The position numbers were made by a program, and so were the translations under genes. A stretch of DNA of 64,000 nucleotides, taken from contig NCBV01000010.1 of assembly GCA_002279355.1 (NCBI GenBank), positions 1 through 64,000 on the forward strand, read 5' to 3'. Below the pieces are notes generated by a model. That model was not told the DNA's origin, made no database searches, and was given only the letters and a program-made list of their open reading frames with translations. Source of the DNA: Acidiphilium sp. 37-60-79 (GTDB taxonomy: Bacteria > Pseudomonadota > Alphaproteobacteria > Acetobacterales > Acetobacteraceae). This document shows positions 1 through 8,963 of this stretch, piece after piece. Position 1 is the first letter of the stretch. Every line of letters begins with the position of its first letter.

Positions 1-500
1 GTTTCAATCCACGCCCCCGTGGGGGGGCGAACGTAGCCAAGTTCTAGGTAGTACCAGCCATTGATCGGTTTCAATCCACGCCCCCGTGGGGGGGCGAACT
101 CGCACGCGACGAATACGGGCGCGGAGCCGGGCTTGTTTCAATCCACGCCCCCGTGGGGGGGCGAACCCGTGCTCTTTGTGCAGTCGGATGATGTCTCCAG
201 GGTTTCAATCCACGCCCCCGTGGGGGGGCGAACTCCAATCGGCGCGTTTGTGCCGCTGTCATCCGAAGTTTCAATCCACGCCCCCGTGGGGGGGCGAACC
301 TGTCATTTTAGCCTCCTGAGTGTTGAGCAGCGAGTTTCAATCCACGCCCCCGTGGGGGGGCGAACTTAGCCAAGCCCCATATCCTTCAACGCCATAATCA
401 GTTTCAATCCACGCCCCCGTGGGGGGGCGAACGTCCGATTGCACACGCATCCGCTCGCGGGCGCTCTGGTTTCAATCCACGCCCCCGTGGGGGGGCGAAC
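1..500 (-). CRISPR. Type I-C CRISPR array, 8 repeats and 7 spacers, probably continuing left
   Basis: Eight identical 32-base repeats start at 1, 68, 135, 202, 268, 334, 401 and 469. They enclose seven spacers of 34-36 bases (33-67, 100-134, 167-201, 234-267, 300-333, 366-400, 433-468). On the minus strand the repeat ends in GTGGATTGAAAC, as type I-C repeats do, and repeat bases 12-18 pair with 23-29 (7-bp stem, 4-base loop). The cas genes, leader and repeat polarity agree on leftward transcription, so the newest spacer should be 433-468. The first repeat starts at base 1 and is perfect, so the array is probably cut by the window edge. No repeat is degenerate, which suggests recent maintenance. 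Confidence 0.98.
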
Positions 501-645
501 TCCCCGTTCTGTACCATATTGAAAAAATTAAGAAAATCCGCATCAGAACGCGAAACTGGCAGCAGCCCCATTTATTATCAACCAGTTACTGCCGCTGCGA
601 ACGTACTGGGAAAATGATGGTCGCTTGGGGTTCGCGGGGCCAGTT
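501..645 (-). promoter_or_regulatory. CRISPR leader
   Basis: This gene-free stretch lies between the end of cas2 and the first (leader-proximal) repeat. It is clearly more AT-rich next to the repeat (about 510-540, A-runs on the plus strand) than the flanking genes, as expected for a leader carrying the array promoter and the integration signals read by Cas1-Cas2. No convincing -35/-10 pair was assigned, so the role is inferred from position and composition. Confidence 0.75.
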
Positions 646-939
646 CTACAGCAGCAAAGGTCCGCCCAAGTCTAGGGGCTCGCGCACACCAAGATGTTCA
701 ATCCGACGCTTACCGTCCGCGCCAAGGTGATAAAAGCGAAGGCTATCATAGCGCTCATCCATCAGACCGACCAGCTGGGCACGCAACTCGACCCATTGGG
801 CAGGCTCCACCTCGCACTCGAACACCGAGAACTGAACGCGTTGTCCAAAATTCTGACAGGCTTTGGCGATCCGGCGCAGACGGCGGCGGCCGGCGAGGTC
901 CTCAGTACGCACGTCATAGCTCACCAGCATCAGCATCAT
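646..939 (-). CDS. cas2: CRISPR-associated endoribonuclease/adaptation protein Cas2
   Basis: This 97-residue protein has the Cas2 ferredoxin-like fold signature: a beta strand ending LVSYDV with the conserved Asp near residue 9, a basic helix (GRRRLRRIAKAC), then QRVQFSVFECEV. Length is normal for the family. Cas2 dimers bridge two Cas1 dimers to form the spacer-integration complex. It is the last gene of the cas operon, stops 145 bases before the array, and follows cas1 directly (cas1 stop at 940). The first codons offer alternative Met starts at residues 1, 2 and 4, so the start is uncertain by three codons. Confidence 0.95.
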   Translation of the reverse strand: MMLMLVSYDVRTEDLAGRRRLRRIAKACQNFGQRVQFSVFECEVEPAQWVELRAQLVGLMDERYDSLRFYHLGADGKRRIEHLGVREPLDLGGPLLL

Positions 940-1974
940 TTAGCTCCAAAGAAAGGCAGGATACCCATCAAGATCCCCCCTAATATTTCGGGCAAGCAGC
1001 AATGCCTGCAAATGGAACAGCAAGCCGATCGGCACCGTCTCGCCTAAAAAAGGGTGGATTATTGTGTCCTGCTTGCGCTTCTGCCAAGCCGCCAAGACTT
1101 CCTTGCGGGTTTCATCGTCCATCACCACGCCACCACCATCCAGCGTCTGAAACCCGGCCTCATTCACCTGGCGCCGGTTGATTAGCGACAAGGCCAATCG
1201 ATCAACCAAAAACGGACGAAACTCCTCCATCATATCGAGCGCCAAGCTCGCCCGTCCCGGTCGGTCGCGATGCAGATAGCCGACATAAGGATCGAGCCCT
1301 ACCCCCTGCAACGCGCCACGCACATCATGGGCGCAGATCGTGTACAGGAACGACAACAAGCAGTTGACTGCGTCACGTGGTGGCCTCCGGTTACGGCCAG
1401 TGAAGGTAAAAGCAGGATCATCCCGCCCGATCAGGTGGTTGAACGCAGACCAGTAGGTTGCCGCCGCGTCACCCTCGACACCTCGCAGTCCGTCGAGGTT
1501 TGTCTCTCGGTCGAGGCGCATGATGGCGGCAATCTGACCGTCGGCCGCTGCGGTCAAGGCCCCGCGCGCCGAATCGGAGATGGTCTCTCGCGCAGCACGG
1601 CGCAGCGATATGCGCGTATTATGAAGCTTTCCTTTGAGTATCCAACGAGCGATCATCGCCGATCTGCTGGGATCATCGGCCCAACGATACTGGGTTCGGC
1701 GCAGCAAAACATTCCCCGCCTGCGCTCCTTGGACCGCTGCGAGGAAACGTCCATATATGGTCAAGTAGGTCAAAGCGATGCCGTTTTCGGCGCAATGTGC
1801 CATTAATTGGGGGCTACAGCCGACTTGGCCGAAACAGACAACCCCTTCAAGCGAATTTGCCGGGATTTTGGCTTTCGTTTGATGGTCGACTCTGAGCACG
1901 ATGCACTCGCCTTCCTTGGCGAGATAACTCTCCTGAGTGAGCACGAAGAGCGTGTTCAGATGTTGTTTAATCAC
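940..1974 (-). CDS. cas1: CRISPR-associated integrase Cas1 (type I-C)
   Basis: Cas1 is the metal-dependent integrase that inserts new spacers at the leader end of the array. I use the GTG at 1974-1972, which overlaps the cas4 TGA in a GTGA junction. This gives 344 residues beginning VIKQHLNTLF, the usual type I-C length and N-terminus. An upstream ATG at 2061 would add 29 residues inside cas4 that do not look like Cas1. The C-terminal half carries the segment YLHRDRPGRASLALDMMEE with the catalytic His and the acidic residues of the active site, followed by FRPFLVDRLAL. It appears intact. Confidence 0.96.
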   Translation of the reverse strand: MIKQHLNTLFVLTQESYLAKEGECIVLRVDHQTKAKIPANSLEGVVCFGQVGCSPQLMAHCAENGIALTYLTIYGRFLAAVQGAQAGNVLLRRTQYRWADDPSRSAMIARWILKGKLHNTRISLRRAARETISDSARGALTAAADGQIAAIMRLDRETNLDGLRGVEGDAAATYWSAFNHLIGRDDPAFTFTGRNRRPPRDAVNCLLSFLYTICAHDVRGALQGVGLDPYVGYLHRDRPGRASLALDMMEEFRPFLVDRLALSLINRRQVNEAGFQTLDGGGVVMDDETRKEVLAAWQKRKQDTIIHPFLGETVPIGLLFHLQALLLARNIRGDLDGYPAFLWS

Positions 1975-2606
1975 TCGATCATCTTGCGGCTGAAATAAGC
2001 GGCCACGCACCCTTCGGTGGCCGCAAGCGCTGTCGGCAGGCAAAGCTGGACCAGTGAACAACCCCTACACGCCGGGATAGGAACCGGCGGAGATGTGCGC
2101 CCTTCAGCAAACATGGCCCTGACAGACGCTGCTGTCTGTTCCGTCTTATCGCGCAACGAACGGTCGAATGGCACCACTACTCGCCGCCGCGTTGCCGCAT
2201 AGAATAACGCCCCCTCGGAAATCGTGCAGCCCAGCGCCTCTTCAAGGCAGAGCGCTTGGGCACAAAGCTGAACTCGGTCGCTGTCGTCTGGCTTCGATCT
2301 TCCATGCTTATATTCAACCGGATGGGGTACAGGATTCGCACCCGAACCATCCGGGTGAAATTCGACCACATCCGCCTTGCCGACTAGACCGAGCCGGTTC
2401 GAACGCAAGGGAATTCCGCGTGTGCTGCGAATCCCAGGTCTGGTTTCCACGTCGCCGGCATCAACCCGAGCGTGGAGCAACCTACCCTCTGCCGTCAGAC
2501 GATTCTCGGTCCACTGACCTTCGAGATGAATCAGTGCACATTGCCTGGGGCAAACTAGCCAATGCTGCAACGCTGAGATCGGGATAAGGTCGTCATCGTC
2601 ATCCAT
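1971..2606 (-). CDS. cas4: CRISPR-associated exonuclease Cas4
   Basis: This 211-residue RecB-family nuclease trims prespacers and selects those with the correct PAM in type I-C adaptation. An N-terminal Cys sits in CPRQCAL (about residue 19) and a C-terminal cluster, CRGCSLVQLC, completes the 4Fe-4S site. Between them lie the nuclease motifs GKADVVEF (Asp) and PVEYKHG (Glu-x-Lys). Length is normal. It begins 15 bases after the cas7 stop, and its stop is shared with the cas1 GTG. An acidic N-terminal run (DDDDD) is unusual, but the start is otherwise unambiguous. Confidence 0.95.
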   Translation of the reverse strand: MDDDDDLIPISALQHWLVCPRQCALIHLEGQWTENRLTAEGRLLHARVDAGDVETRPGIRSTRGIPLRSNRLGLVGKADVVEFHPDGSGANPVPHPVEYKHGRSKPDDSDRVQLCAQALCLEEALGCTISEGALFYAATRRRVVVPFDRSLRDKTEQTAASVRAMFAEGRTSPPVPIPACRGCSLVQLCLPTALAATEGCVAAYFSRKMIE

Positions 2607-2621
2607 GATTCCGCCACGCGG

Positions 2622-3467
2622 TCAAAACCCCTCGATAATCTCTTCGGTGATACCCTCTATCTTAGTGACGGTGACGTTTCCCTCTGGATCGACCACCAAT
2701 GACCGGTGCACTTTTGCGGACGAACATAGCCCAGATTTGCTGGGATGTTGCCACCAAATGATTTTCAAAACCTCCATACTGCCTTCAGGCCGAGCGGCAG
2801 AGGCATCATTCTCCAGCATCTTAGGAAGAATTACTTTGAGCAAAGCGGCGTCAGCGTCACTGAAGCCCGTCCGTTCGGCAAGTTGTGGGTTGATGCTGCC
2901 GAAACTGATATAGATGCCGTGATCGACGCGGTGCTTCATGCCCATGGTGTCCGATCCGCGCTTGCTGCCATCGCCTTCACCGCTGACACTCTTGGTGATC
3001 TGCGTACTGGTGACCTCGACGGGTTGTAAGCTGAAAGCGGATTGGATCGTCACCGGCCCGCGAATGCCGATCGAAATGCCGGTATCACCCTCGCTTTCCT
3101 CACCCCCCTTGGGTTTCTTGCTTGCCTTAATCGCGAACAGATTGCCAAAGGCGCGGACATCGAACCAGCTCCGGCAGGCCAAAGTCACCGTTTCCGGCCC
3201 GCCCAGCTTGGTTCCGAGGATCGCCTTCGCCCGCTCGGCAAGGCTGCGATGCTCGTCAGTCCGGCGGTCGTCCGATTGAACATAGATCGCTTGGCCGCTT
3301 TCCTGCAGTCGATCGCGCAGCTTGCGCTTGAGGCAGACATCAGTGATCTCACCGATGCCGTCATAGCTCGTGCGGGGACGATTTCCGTTGAGTGGGTCGC
3401 CGTTAGGATTGGCATTGGCGACCCGTAAAACCACGGCGAAGTCGATCTTATGCTGGAGAACTGTCAT
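2622..3467 (-). CDS. cas7: Type I-C Cascade backbone protein Cas7 (Csd2)
   Basis: This 281-residue RAMP protein polymerises along the crRNA to form the Cascade backbone. The N-terminus (HKIDFAVVLRVANANPNGDPLNGNRPRT) is the characteristic Csd2 opening, and a conserved RGPVTIQSAFSLQPVEVTSTQITKS-type segment lies mid-protein (positions about 135-160). Length is typical for Csd2 (about 280-290). The ATG at 3467 overlaps the cas8c TGA (ATGA), implying translational coupling, which fits the high stoichiometry required for this subunit. Intact. Confidence 0.95.
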   Translation of the reverse strand: MTVLQHKIDFAVVLRVANANPNGDPLNGNRPRTSYDGIGEITDVCLKRKLRDRLQESGQAIYVQSDDRRTDEHRSLAERAKAILGTKLGGPETVTLACRSWFDVRAFGNLFAIKASKKPKGGEESEGDTGISIGIRGPVTIQSAFSLQPVEVTSTQITKSVSGEGDGSKRGSDTMGMKHRVDHGIYISFGSINPQLAERTGFSDADAALLKVILPKMLENDASAARPEGSMEVLKIIWWQHPSKSGLCSSAKVHRSLVVDPEGNVTVTKIEGITEEIIEGF

Positions 3468-3886
3468 AGCGTTTCCTCTTGATTGTGGGATAATTCAGGG
3501 GCGTCAGGCGCGATCGCAGTTGGCTTGGGCGCGTTCAATGCGGCTCGCTGGCAATGAAACCCCAACAAAAATTCAGCCGTCAGCTTCCGGTCTGCAATGA
3601 AATCATCGCCTTGGAACTGCTCGAAAATATGGTCGACCTGTTGTTCCAATTGATGCAGATAGCCAGGACTTCGGCTGCGCAAGCGTGATTTGGCCGGCCC
3701 GAGTTGCCCGCTGATTTGTCGCCAGGTGCTGGACGGATGATCGGCGAAACGCTGCATCAATTTAGCCGCATGGGTGTCACGCTTTTCTCCGGCGAGGTAT
3801 AATGCGCGGCCCTCAATGTGCTCGGCATAGGCCAGCAGGCGTCCGAACAAATAGTCACGGCTGTTGCGATCAGGCTCCAGCGGCAT
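3464..3886 (-). CDS. cas11c: Predicted Cas11c small subunit from an internal start in cas8c
   Basis: Type I-C systems are known to make the small subunit Cas11c from an in-frame internal start within cas8c. Here an in-frame ATG at 3886-3884 opens a 140-residue product beginning MPLEPDRNSRDYLFGRLL, matching where Cas11c proteins begin. A purine-rich AAGGA lies nine bases upstream, a plausible ribosome-binding site. The product is helical and would form the Cascade belly. Its expression is inference from family knowledge plus the visible ribosome-binding site. Confidence 0.6.
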   Translation of the reverse strand: MPLEPDRNSRDYLFGRLLAYAEHIEGRALYLAGEKRDTHAAKLMQRFADHPSSTWRQISGQLGPAKSRLRSRSPGYLHQLEQQVDHIFEQFQGDDFIADRKLTAEFLLGFHCQRAALNAPKPTAIAPDAPELSHNQEETL

Positions 3887-5413
3887 GGTGAAATATCCTT
3901 GCTTGAGTTGATGTTGGTTCCCACGAAATAACGCGCAGGCGACACCGAGCGTCTTCTCCCAGTCCCAGGCCGGGAGTCCCTCTCGACGGGTCGCGCGGCG
4001 AAAGGTCTGATCCAGGATATCCCTCGGCAAGGGTTGGCCGTCGACCAGACATGGCAACAACCGCTCAACAGCGGCCTTGCGCAGCTTGTCATCCACGCCG
4101 GGACCATAGGCAGCTTCGATGATATCGCGTGGCGCTGGCGCGCCAATGAATTTCCGATCCTTTCCAAAATTCTGATGCCACGCAAAATGTTTGTGCCAGG
4201 CTTCGATGCGGTCGAGGAATTCGGCACCGCCAAATTCCCGGTAAAAGACAATGGACAGACGGCCAGGCGTCGCAGAATCAAGCGCCATAACGACGATGCT
4301 TCCGGCAGAGGATGGCAGGCGCGACCGGTAACCCGCGATCTTCTGTTTGAGGGCCCGCGCGTAGCTCTGCCCGGCATCTCCTAGGTAGCCGGTTTCAGCC
4401 GCTGGCCCCTGGAACCCGAACAGGGAGAACGAATCGGCCAATGGATCCGGAATTTCCTGCCCACCCACCGACCAGGAGATCACGACTTGGTCGCCATTGC
4501 GGTAGGCCTGCCGCCCAATCAACCAACGCAGAGCAAGGTGGGCCTTTTGAGATGCTTCGTAGCCGATTGTGCAGGCCTGACCGCCAGAATCATCGGTAAA
4601 CCGCCCCCGAAAAGTAAAGCCCGATTTGTCGTTGGAACTGATCAGCTTGGTCCCGTCGCCCGGATGGCGCAGCCGCTTCGGGTGGCCGCTGGCCAGTGCC
4701 GCTTCTGCTTCGCCGGAAGCCATACAAAGCCCCTTTTGCGGCATCTGCGACGCGTAGAACCGGACCCAGGCAGATTGTAGTTCGGGATCGCCGGAAACGA
4801 TCTGAGCGTCCCCATCCCGACGAAAGCCGACCGTAAATGAAGGATCATGGGGAAGTTCAACCTGCCAGCGGACGAAGCTGTTGCCCTGATCAACGTTGCC
4901 GGCGGGGAGCAACCGGAAAATATCTGGCTTTGGACCAAGGATTGCGGGCCATTCCGTCAACAGCAAGCCATCACTCCCCAGATATAACAGATGTGCTCTA
5001 ACCAGATCCTCAACCACTCTGCCCCGCCGGACGTAATCCAGCACAGCTTGCGCTTTGGGGTGATTAAAGGGTGACGCGCACCAAGCACCAAGCAGGGCTA
5101 AATATTCAGCCTGAAATGAAGGTTTGGCGCCGCCAAAAGTAGGGTAGTCTGCTGCAACGTACTGGATCTTGTCGCACAGAGGATGGGGGGGTGGCTTGGT
5201 TCCTGTACGGCCCGCAGACTCTTCCGTGGCGGGAATGAGCGATTCTTCCTTTTGCAGAATGCGGGCCCGGCGGAAGTTTCCGCATTCATCGAGAACAATC
5301 TCGATGTGCGCCTGCTGCGGCGTGTGGCTGATCGGCGGCAGTGGGGTTGTCGCGAATTGTTTGGCGCCCGCGCAAGCGTCGTAGGTTTCGATAAGTTTCG
5401 GCAACCAGCCCAT
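3464..5413 (-). CDS. cas8c: Type I-C Cascade large subunit Cas8c (Csd1)
   Basis: Cas8c recognises the PAM and helps recruit Cas3. The ATG at 5413-5411, one base after the cas5 TGA, gives 649 residues starting MGWLPKLIETYDA, the usual Csd1 beginning. An ATG at 5614 would add 67 residues lying wholly inside cas5 and is rejected. Recognisable Csd1 features include a DPLADSF-type segment, WHKHFAWHQNFG, the late motif RDYLFGRLLAYAEHIE, and a helical C-terminus. The C-terminal region is also expected to be made separately as Cas11c (see 3464-3886). At 649 residues it is somewhat longer than many Csd1 proteins. Confidence 0.93.
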   Translation of the reverse strand: MGWLPKLIETYDACAGAKQFATTPLPPISHTPQQAHIEIVLDECGNFRRARILQKEESLIPATEESAGRTGTKPPPHPLCDKIQYVAADYPTFGGAKPSFQAEYLALLGAWCASPFNHPKAQAVLDYVRRGRVVEDLVRAHLLYLGSDGLLLTEWPAILGPKPDIFRLLPAGNVDQGNSFVRWQVELPHDPSFTVGFRRDGDAQIVSGDPELQSAWVRFYASQMPQKGLCMASGEAEAALASGHPKRLRHPGDGTKLISSNDKSGFTFRGRFTDDSGGQACTIGYEASQKAHLALRWLIGRQAYRNGDQVVISWSVGGQEIPDPLADSFSLFGFQGPAAETGYLGDAGQSYARALKQKIAGYRSRLPSSAGSIVVMALDSATPGRLSIVFYREFGGAEFLDRIEAWHKHFAWHQNFGKDRKFIGAPAPRDIIEAAYGPGVDDKLRKAAVERLLPCLVDGQPLPRDILDQTFRRATRREGLPAWDWEKTLGVACALFRGNQHQLKQGYFTMPLEPDRNSRDYLFGRLLAYAEHIEGRALYLAGEKRDTHAAKLMQRFADHPSSTWRQISGQLGPAKSRLRSRSPGYLHQLEQQVDHIFEQFQGDDFIADRKLTAEFLLGFHCQRAALNAPKPTAIAPDAPELSHNQEETL

Positions 5414-5414
5414 A

Positions 5415-6131
5415 TCAGGCCCCGCTCGTTTCGGTCTCGACGGCCCTTTGGTTGCGCTCCAGCGCGAAGTCCTTGGCATACATAGGGCGCACCAAACGAC
5501 TGATCGTACAGCTTTCTGGACGGGCGAAGCGAAGAACGCCGTTTTCCATCTTCGGCATCCAGAACCGGCTACGCAGCTCGTCTCGGCCGGTTTCGTCGGG
5601 ATAGTCGAAACCATGAAAGGTCAAGCCGTATGCTAGTTCCCCAGCGCCGTCGTAGGCGCCGACGCCGTTGCCAAAAACACAAGGCTCGACGTAGCCTTGG
5701 CAATCCCTGGTCCCAAGAAAGACATCCTGGCGACCACCTCGCTCCAACATACGCTTCGCGATGGCAAGGTGCTTGGCCGTGTTGCGATCCTGAGCAAGAT
5801 CTACCCGATGTTCGTTCCACTCAAAGTGTGCTCTCACCTGATATTCCACATCAGCCAGAAAGGTGTAGATCGCCAGAGTATTTCCGCCGTGAATATCACG
5901 TGGCTTTGTACCTTTGGTCTGGGTGCGGATCGGCTTCATCACACGAACCTCGTCGATTACCCAGATCAATGTCGGCTTCCAGGAGATCGATTTTGCAATC
6001 CCTTTGAGCGCCTCGTAGGTTGGGATCTGATAAGAACATTTCTCACCGCCAACCCTGGTCACCGGATCGGTAAATAGGGCGTAGCGCCCCCAGGTGCGAA
6101 ACTCGATGCGGGTGCGTTCGGGGTCAACCAA
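5415..6131 (-). CDS. cas5c: Type I-C crRNA endonuclease Cas5c (Cas5d)
   Basis: This 238-residue RAMP protein replaces Cas6 in type I-C, cutting the repeat hairpin and staying bound to the crRNA 5' handle. The N-terminal strand IEFRTWGRYALFTDP and the following segment SYQIPTYEALKGIAKSISWKP match Cas5d, and a Gly-rich loop segment (VFLGTRDCQGYVEP) lies mid-protein. The start overlaps the end of cas3 by eight bases. Length is normal and there is no frameshift. The absence of any cas6 in the operon is consistent with Cas5 doing crRNA processing. Confidence 0.94.
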   Translation of the reverse strand: MVDPERTRIEFRTWGRYALFTDPVTRVGGEKCSYQIPTYEALKGIAKSISWKPTLIWVIDEVRVMKPIRTQTKGTKPRDIHGGNTLAIYTFLADVEYQVRAHFEWNEHRVDLAQDRNTAKHLAIAKRMLERGGRQDVFLGTRDCQGYVEPCVFGNGVGAYDGAGELAYGLTFHGFDYPDETGRDELRSRFWMPKMENGVLRFARPESCTISRLVRPMYAKDFALERNQRAVETETSGA

Positions 6132-8616
6132 AATACATCTCCATAGGGGATACAGGCGTGTCGCTCAGACCAAACGCGTTACTGTAATATGCTTCGTTAA
6201 GGTAATATATTCCAACACCTTCGCTGATTTCTAAAATTACTCCGATTTTTAGAAGTTTATCAAATACATAAGGGAATACATTGATCGAATACTGCTGGGC
6301 GCGGCGCAACAGGCCGAACTGCTGTTCAGGGTGCTCGGCACAGCAAAGCTCGGCAACCAGTTCTTTGCCCTCAGGGCCAAACTGAACGATCAGACTGCGT
6401 GTTGGCGCGTCGATCGCCTTAAATGCGGTGGCCGCTGTCATAAAGGCTTGCCGCAAAAGGTTTGGGGGCGCGCTGCCGCGCCTCTGCATGTATTCATCCA
6501 CGGCGAAATGGTTGTCGGCCAGCAGGCGCAACAGCGTTTCATCACGCGTGGCGCCCGTCGATAATACCTGATAATCCATCTCGTTGGCGCGTTCAAAGAA
6601 ATAATAGCGGAAATAAGCGTTCATCGCTTTCGGGCCGAGTAGGTCTGCGTTAAAGGCGGCAGGATCATGCGCGAACTCGTCCAGCACCCGCAGAGCCTTC
6701 TCGCGGCCGATACGAATGTCGTTCAACCTGGTGAGCCCCTCCTCCGCAGGGTTGATGACATGCACCCGGCCCCTGGCCTGCCGACCATTGCGGTTGCAGC
6801 GGCCCGCCGCTTGGGCAATCGAATCCAGGCCCGCGACGTGGCGAATGACGGCGCCGAAATCGACATCAACGCCAGCTTCGATCAGTTGCGTGCTGATGCA
6901 TAGAGTGGGGGCGTTGTCAGCCAATCGTTGGTGGATCTCGGCCAGAACAATTCGGCGATGGACCGGGCACATCGCCGTGCTCAAATGATAGATCTCCTGA
7001 TCCCCTCGCCCAGCGCAGGCTTGATAGAGTGACAAAGCGGCCTTGCGAGTATTCACGATGACCAGGCAACTACCAACAGCGGTGATCTCTTCGGCGGCCA
7101 GTTGGGCGACATCGTTATCCGACCAGCCGCCGGGCCGGCAGCTTGACCGGATTTCGACCCGCCTCAGCGCATCGAACAGGTGCTTCGCATCGGGCATTAT
7201 TTCGTCGCCAGATTGAAAGCGCGCGGCCCCTTTTTGGGGATTGACCCCATTGAGCAATGGTTGCGTTGCGGTACACAGGACGACGCTGCTACCGCACTGC
7301 TCGACCAGAAAATTAATCGCGTTGTTGAACATATGGATGCAGCGCAACGGGATAGTTTGCGCTTCGTCGAAAATGATCACCGACTTGGCCAATTGGTGCA
7401 TCCGTCGCGCACCGCGTGTGCCCGCACCAAATAGAGTGTCCAGCAGTTGGACGCTTGTGGTGAACACCACCGGAGCATCCCAATTCTCCGATAGGATCTT
7501 GGCGCGCCAAGTCTGCTGTTCCGGGGTGAGGTTGGAATGATGTTCGAGCACGATGCTGCAAGGCTCGATCCCTGCGTGGGCGGGCTCCAGGATCCCACGC
7601 ACGACATCGGCGTTCTGGTCAATAATTGAGGTAAAGGGAATTACATAGATCACCCTATCGAGGCGATGAAGTTTGGCATGGTGCAAAGCGAACCGAAGGC
7701 TTGCCAGCGTCTTGCCCCCACCGGTCGGGACCGTCAGGGTGAAACAACCCCGCCCACGATCCGCAGCAGTCCGACAATGGTCGGAAATCTCTCGCCGCAA
7801 CCGGTCTATGGGGTAACGATCCTCGAATGTCCTAAGCTTGGCTTCGAGACGGTCGATCAAAATATCCCAAGCTGGGTAATCCCCCTGATACCGTAACCTT
7901 CCTGACCGGGGCTGCTCGAAGTCTGCGGTATCGACGCGGTCGGCGTCGATCAGGGAGCTGAACAGCATCCGAGCCAACAGCCCAATTTTGAATGCGACGA
8001 TCGTATTGCTTCCCGCGGCCCTGCTTTCGCCATTGACGATCGCTTTGATAATCTCAACAAAATCATCGACGATATTGCCGTGATGCACAAGCTCGTCCAC
8101 CCGCTCTGCAATCCCGTGCTCGAGTTGCGCCACAGCCTCGTCCAGATGGGCATTTTGTTCGGCCTTACGGAGACGCTTGGCGAAATTATCTTCGCCGTCG
8201 GCCCCCAGACAATCGATCAAGCCGGAATGATGCGACGCGATACAGAGTGCCAGCACTTGCCCGGCAACTTGGCCTTGCTGACCCGCGTTGGCAAGCTTTC
8301 GCCAAATCAATTGCGCCCCGGCAGTGGAGTGATCGATCTTACCACGCAATCGGGTCGCGTCGACGGAAACATCGTCATCCTGATCTATCAGACCAGTAGC
8401 GGACGCTAAATAATTCTGAAATTCTATGCTGTACTTGCCAAGATCATGCAGCAAGCCAAGCACTTCACCGGCAGCGCCGAGGTTGAATTTTGCTGCATTG
8501 CGCGCCGAAAGACGGCCAACGGACCGAAGATGTTGCGCCAGTGTCTGGATTGAGCCATCGGCTTCACGCCGATGAGCGATGAACGTCCGCCTTTTTCCTT
8601 TCAGCGCTTCCACCAT
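6124..8616 (-). CDS. cas3: CRISPR-associated helicase-nuclease Cas3
   Basis: This 830-residue protein nicks, unwinds and degrades target DNA after Cascade binding. It has an N-terminal HD nuclease domain (HD at residues 57-58, DHS at 95-97, SHH at 128-130) fused to an SF2 helicase: Walker A PTGGGKT at 297-303, DEAQ at 417-420, TATQ at 449-452, and a QAAGRCNRNGR motif VI near 620. All catalytic residues I looked for are present, so interference should be functional. It is the first gene of the cas operon; start ATG at 8616 has AAAGGG about ten bases upstream. Confidence 0.96.
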   Translation of the reverse strand: MVEALKGKRRTFIAHRREADGSIQTLAQHLRSVGRLSARNAAKFNLGAAGEVLGLLHDLGKYSIEFQNYLASATGLIDQDDDVSVDATRLRGKIDHSTAGAQLIWRKLANAGQQGQVAGQVLALCIASHHSGLIDCLGADGEDNFAKRLRKAEQNAHLDEAVAQLEHGIAERVDELVHHGNIVDDFVEIIKAIVNGESRAAGSNTIVAFKIGLLARMLFSSLIDADRVDTADFEQPRSGRLRYQGDYPAWDILIDRLEAKLRTFEDRYPIDRLRREISDHCRTAADRGRGCFTLTVPTGGGKTLASLRFALHHAKLHRLDRVIYVIPFTSIIDQNADVVRGILEPAHAGIEPCSIVLEHHSNLTPEQQTWRAKILSENWDAPVVFTTSVQLLDTLFGAGTRGARRMHQLAKSVIIFDEAQTIPLRCIHMFNNAINFLVEQCGSSVVLCTATQPLLNGVNPQKGAARFQSGDEIMPDAKHLFDALRRVEIRSSCRPGGWSDNDVAQLAAEEITAVGSCLVIVNTRKAALSLYQACAGRGDQEIYHLSTAMCPVHRRIVLAEIHQRLADNAPTLCISTQLIEAGVDVDFGAVIRHVAGLDSIAQAAGRCNRNGRQARGRVHVINPAEEGLTRLNDIRIGREKALRVLDEFAHDPAAFNADLLGPKAMNAYFRYYFFERANEMDYQVLSTGATRDETLLRLLADNHFAVDEYMQRRGSAPPNLLRQAFMTAATAFKAIDAPTRSLIVQFGPEGKELVAELCCAEHPEQQFGLLRRAQQYSINVFPYVFDKLLKIGVILEISEGVGIYYLNEAYYSNAFGLSDTPVSPMEMYFG

Positions 8617-8963
8617 AGGCGCAACCCTTTGTGACGATAATGCTCAACCATAGCTCACTGAAGTTAATTTTCAAACACGAGTTTATCAGCGTTTCAAATT
8701 GTTTTTCAATGATGTTTTTTAATGGCGACCGAAGTGCTTGGTGTTGAAATACGTCGCGCTGCGCCATGTAGAGTATCGCGACGTGAAACTTGGACCTTTT
8801 TGCGACACCACAGGCCAACTTTCCTTTGCAGACAATCCGTCGGCCTGTCACAATAACGAGAGCCAATCAGAAATTTAAAATGGCTAATTGTTAAACCTAA
8901 ATCCGGCAGTTGGATTTCCCATAGACCGGAGAGAAGGCTAGATTTTCAACGTTTGGTTGTCAC
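8617..8963 (-). promoter_or_regulatory. AT-rich region upstream of cas3 with candidate promoter
   Basis: No convincing gene lies here; an open frame at 8564-8866 on the minus strand overlaps the cas3 start and resembles nothing. On the minus strand TTGAAA (8709-8704) is separated by 16 bases from GATAAA (8687-8682). This is a plausible sigma-70 promoter for the cas operon giving a leader of roughly 60 bases. The rest (8710-8963) is markedly AT-richer than the host genes and carries nothing else I recognise. It ends at the junction with the truncated resolvase. Confidence 0.4.

Noticed and set aside
61..369. Plus-strand open frames through the CRISPR array with repeated RPRGGA/STPPWGGE peptides
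   Set aside because: These are translations of the I-C repeat itself; the periodicity is that of the array and there is no ribosome site.
1975..2061. Longer Cas1 starting at 2061
   Set aside because: The extension lies in cas4; the GTGA overlap at 1974 gives the usual 344-residue Cas1.
5414..5614. Longer Cas8c starting at 5614
   Set aside because: The extra 67 residues are encoded inside cas5 in another frame, and the Csd1 family starts at MGWLPKL; the ATG one base after the cas5 stop fits.
8564..8866. A 100-residue minus-strand frame upstream of and overlapping cas3
   Set aside because: It covers the AT-rich promoter region and the first codons of cas3 in another frame, and resembles no protein.
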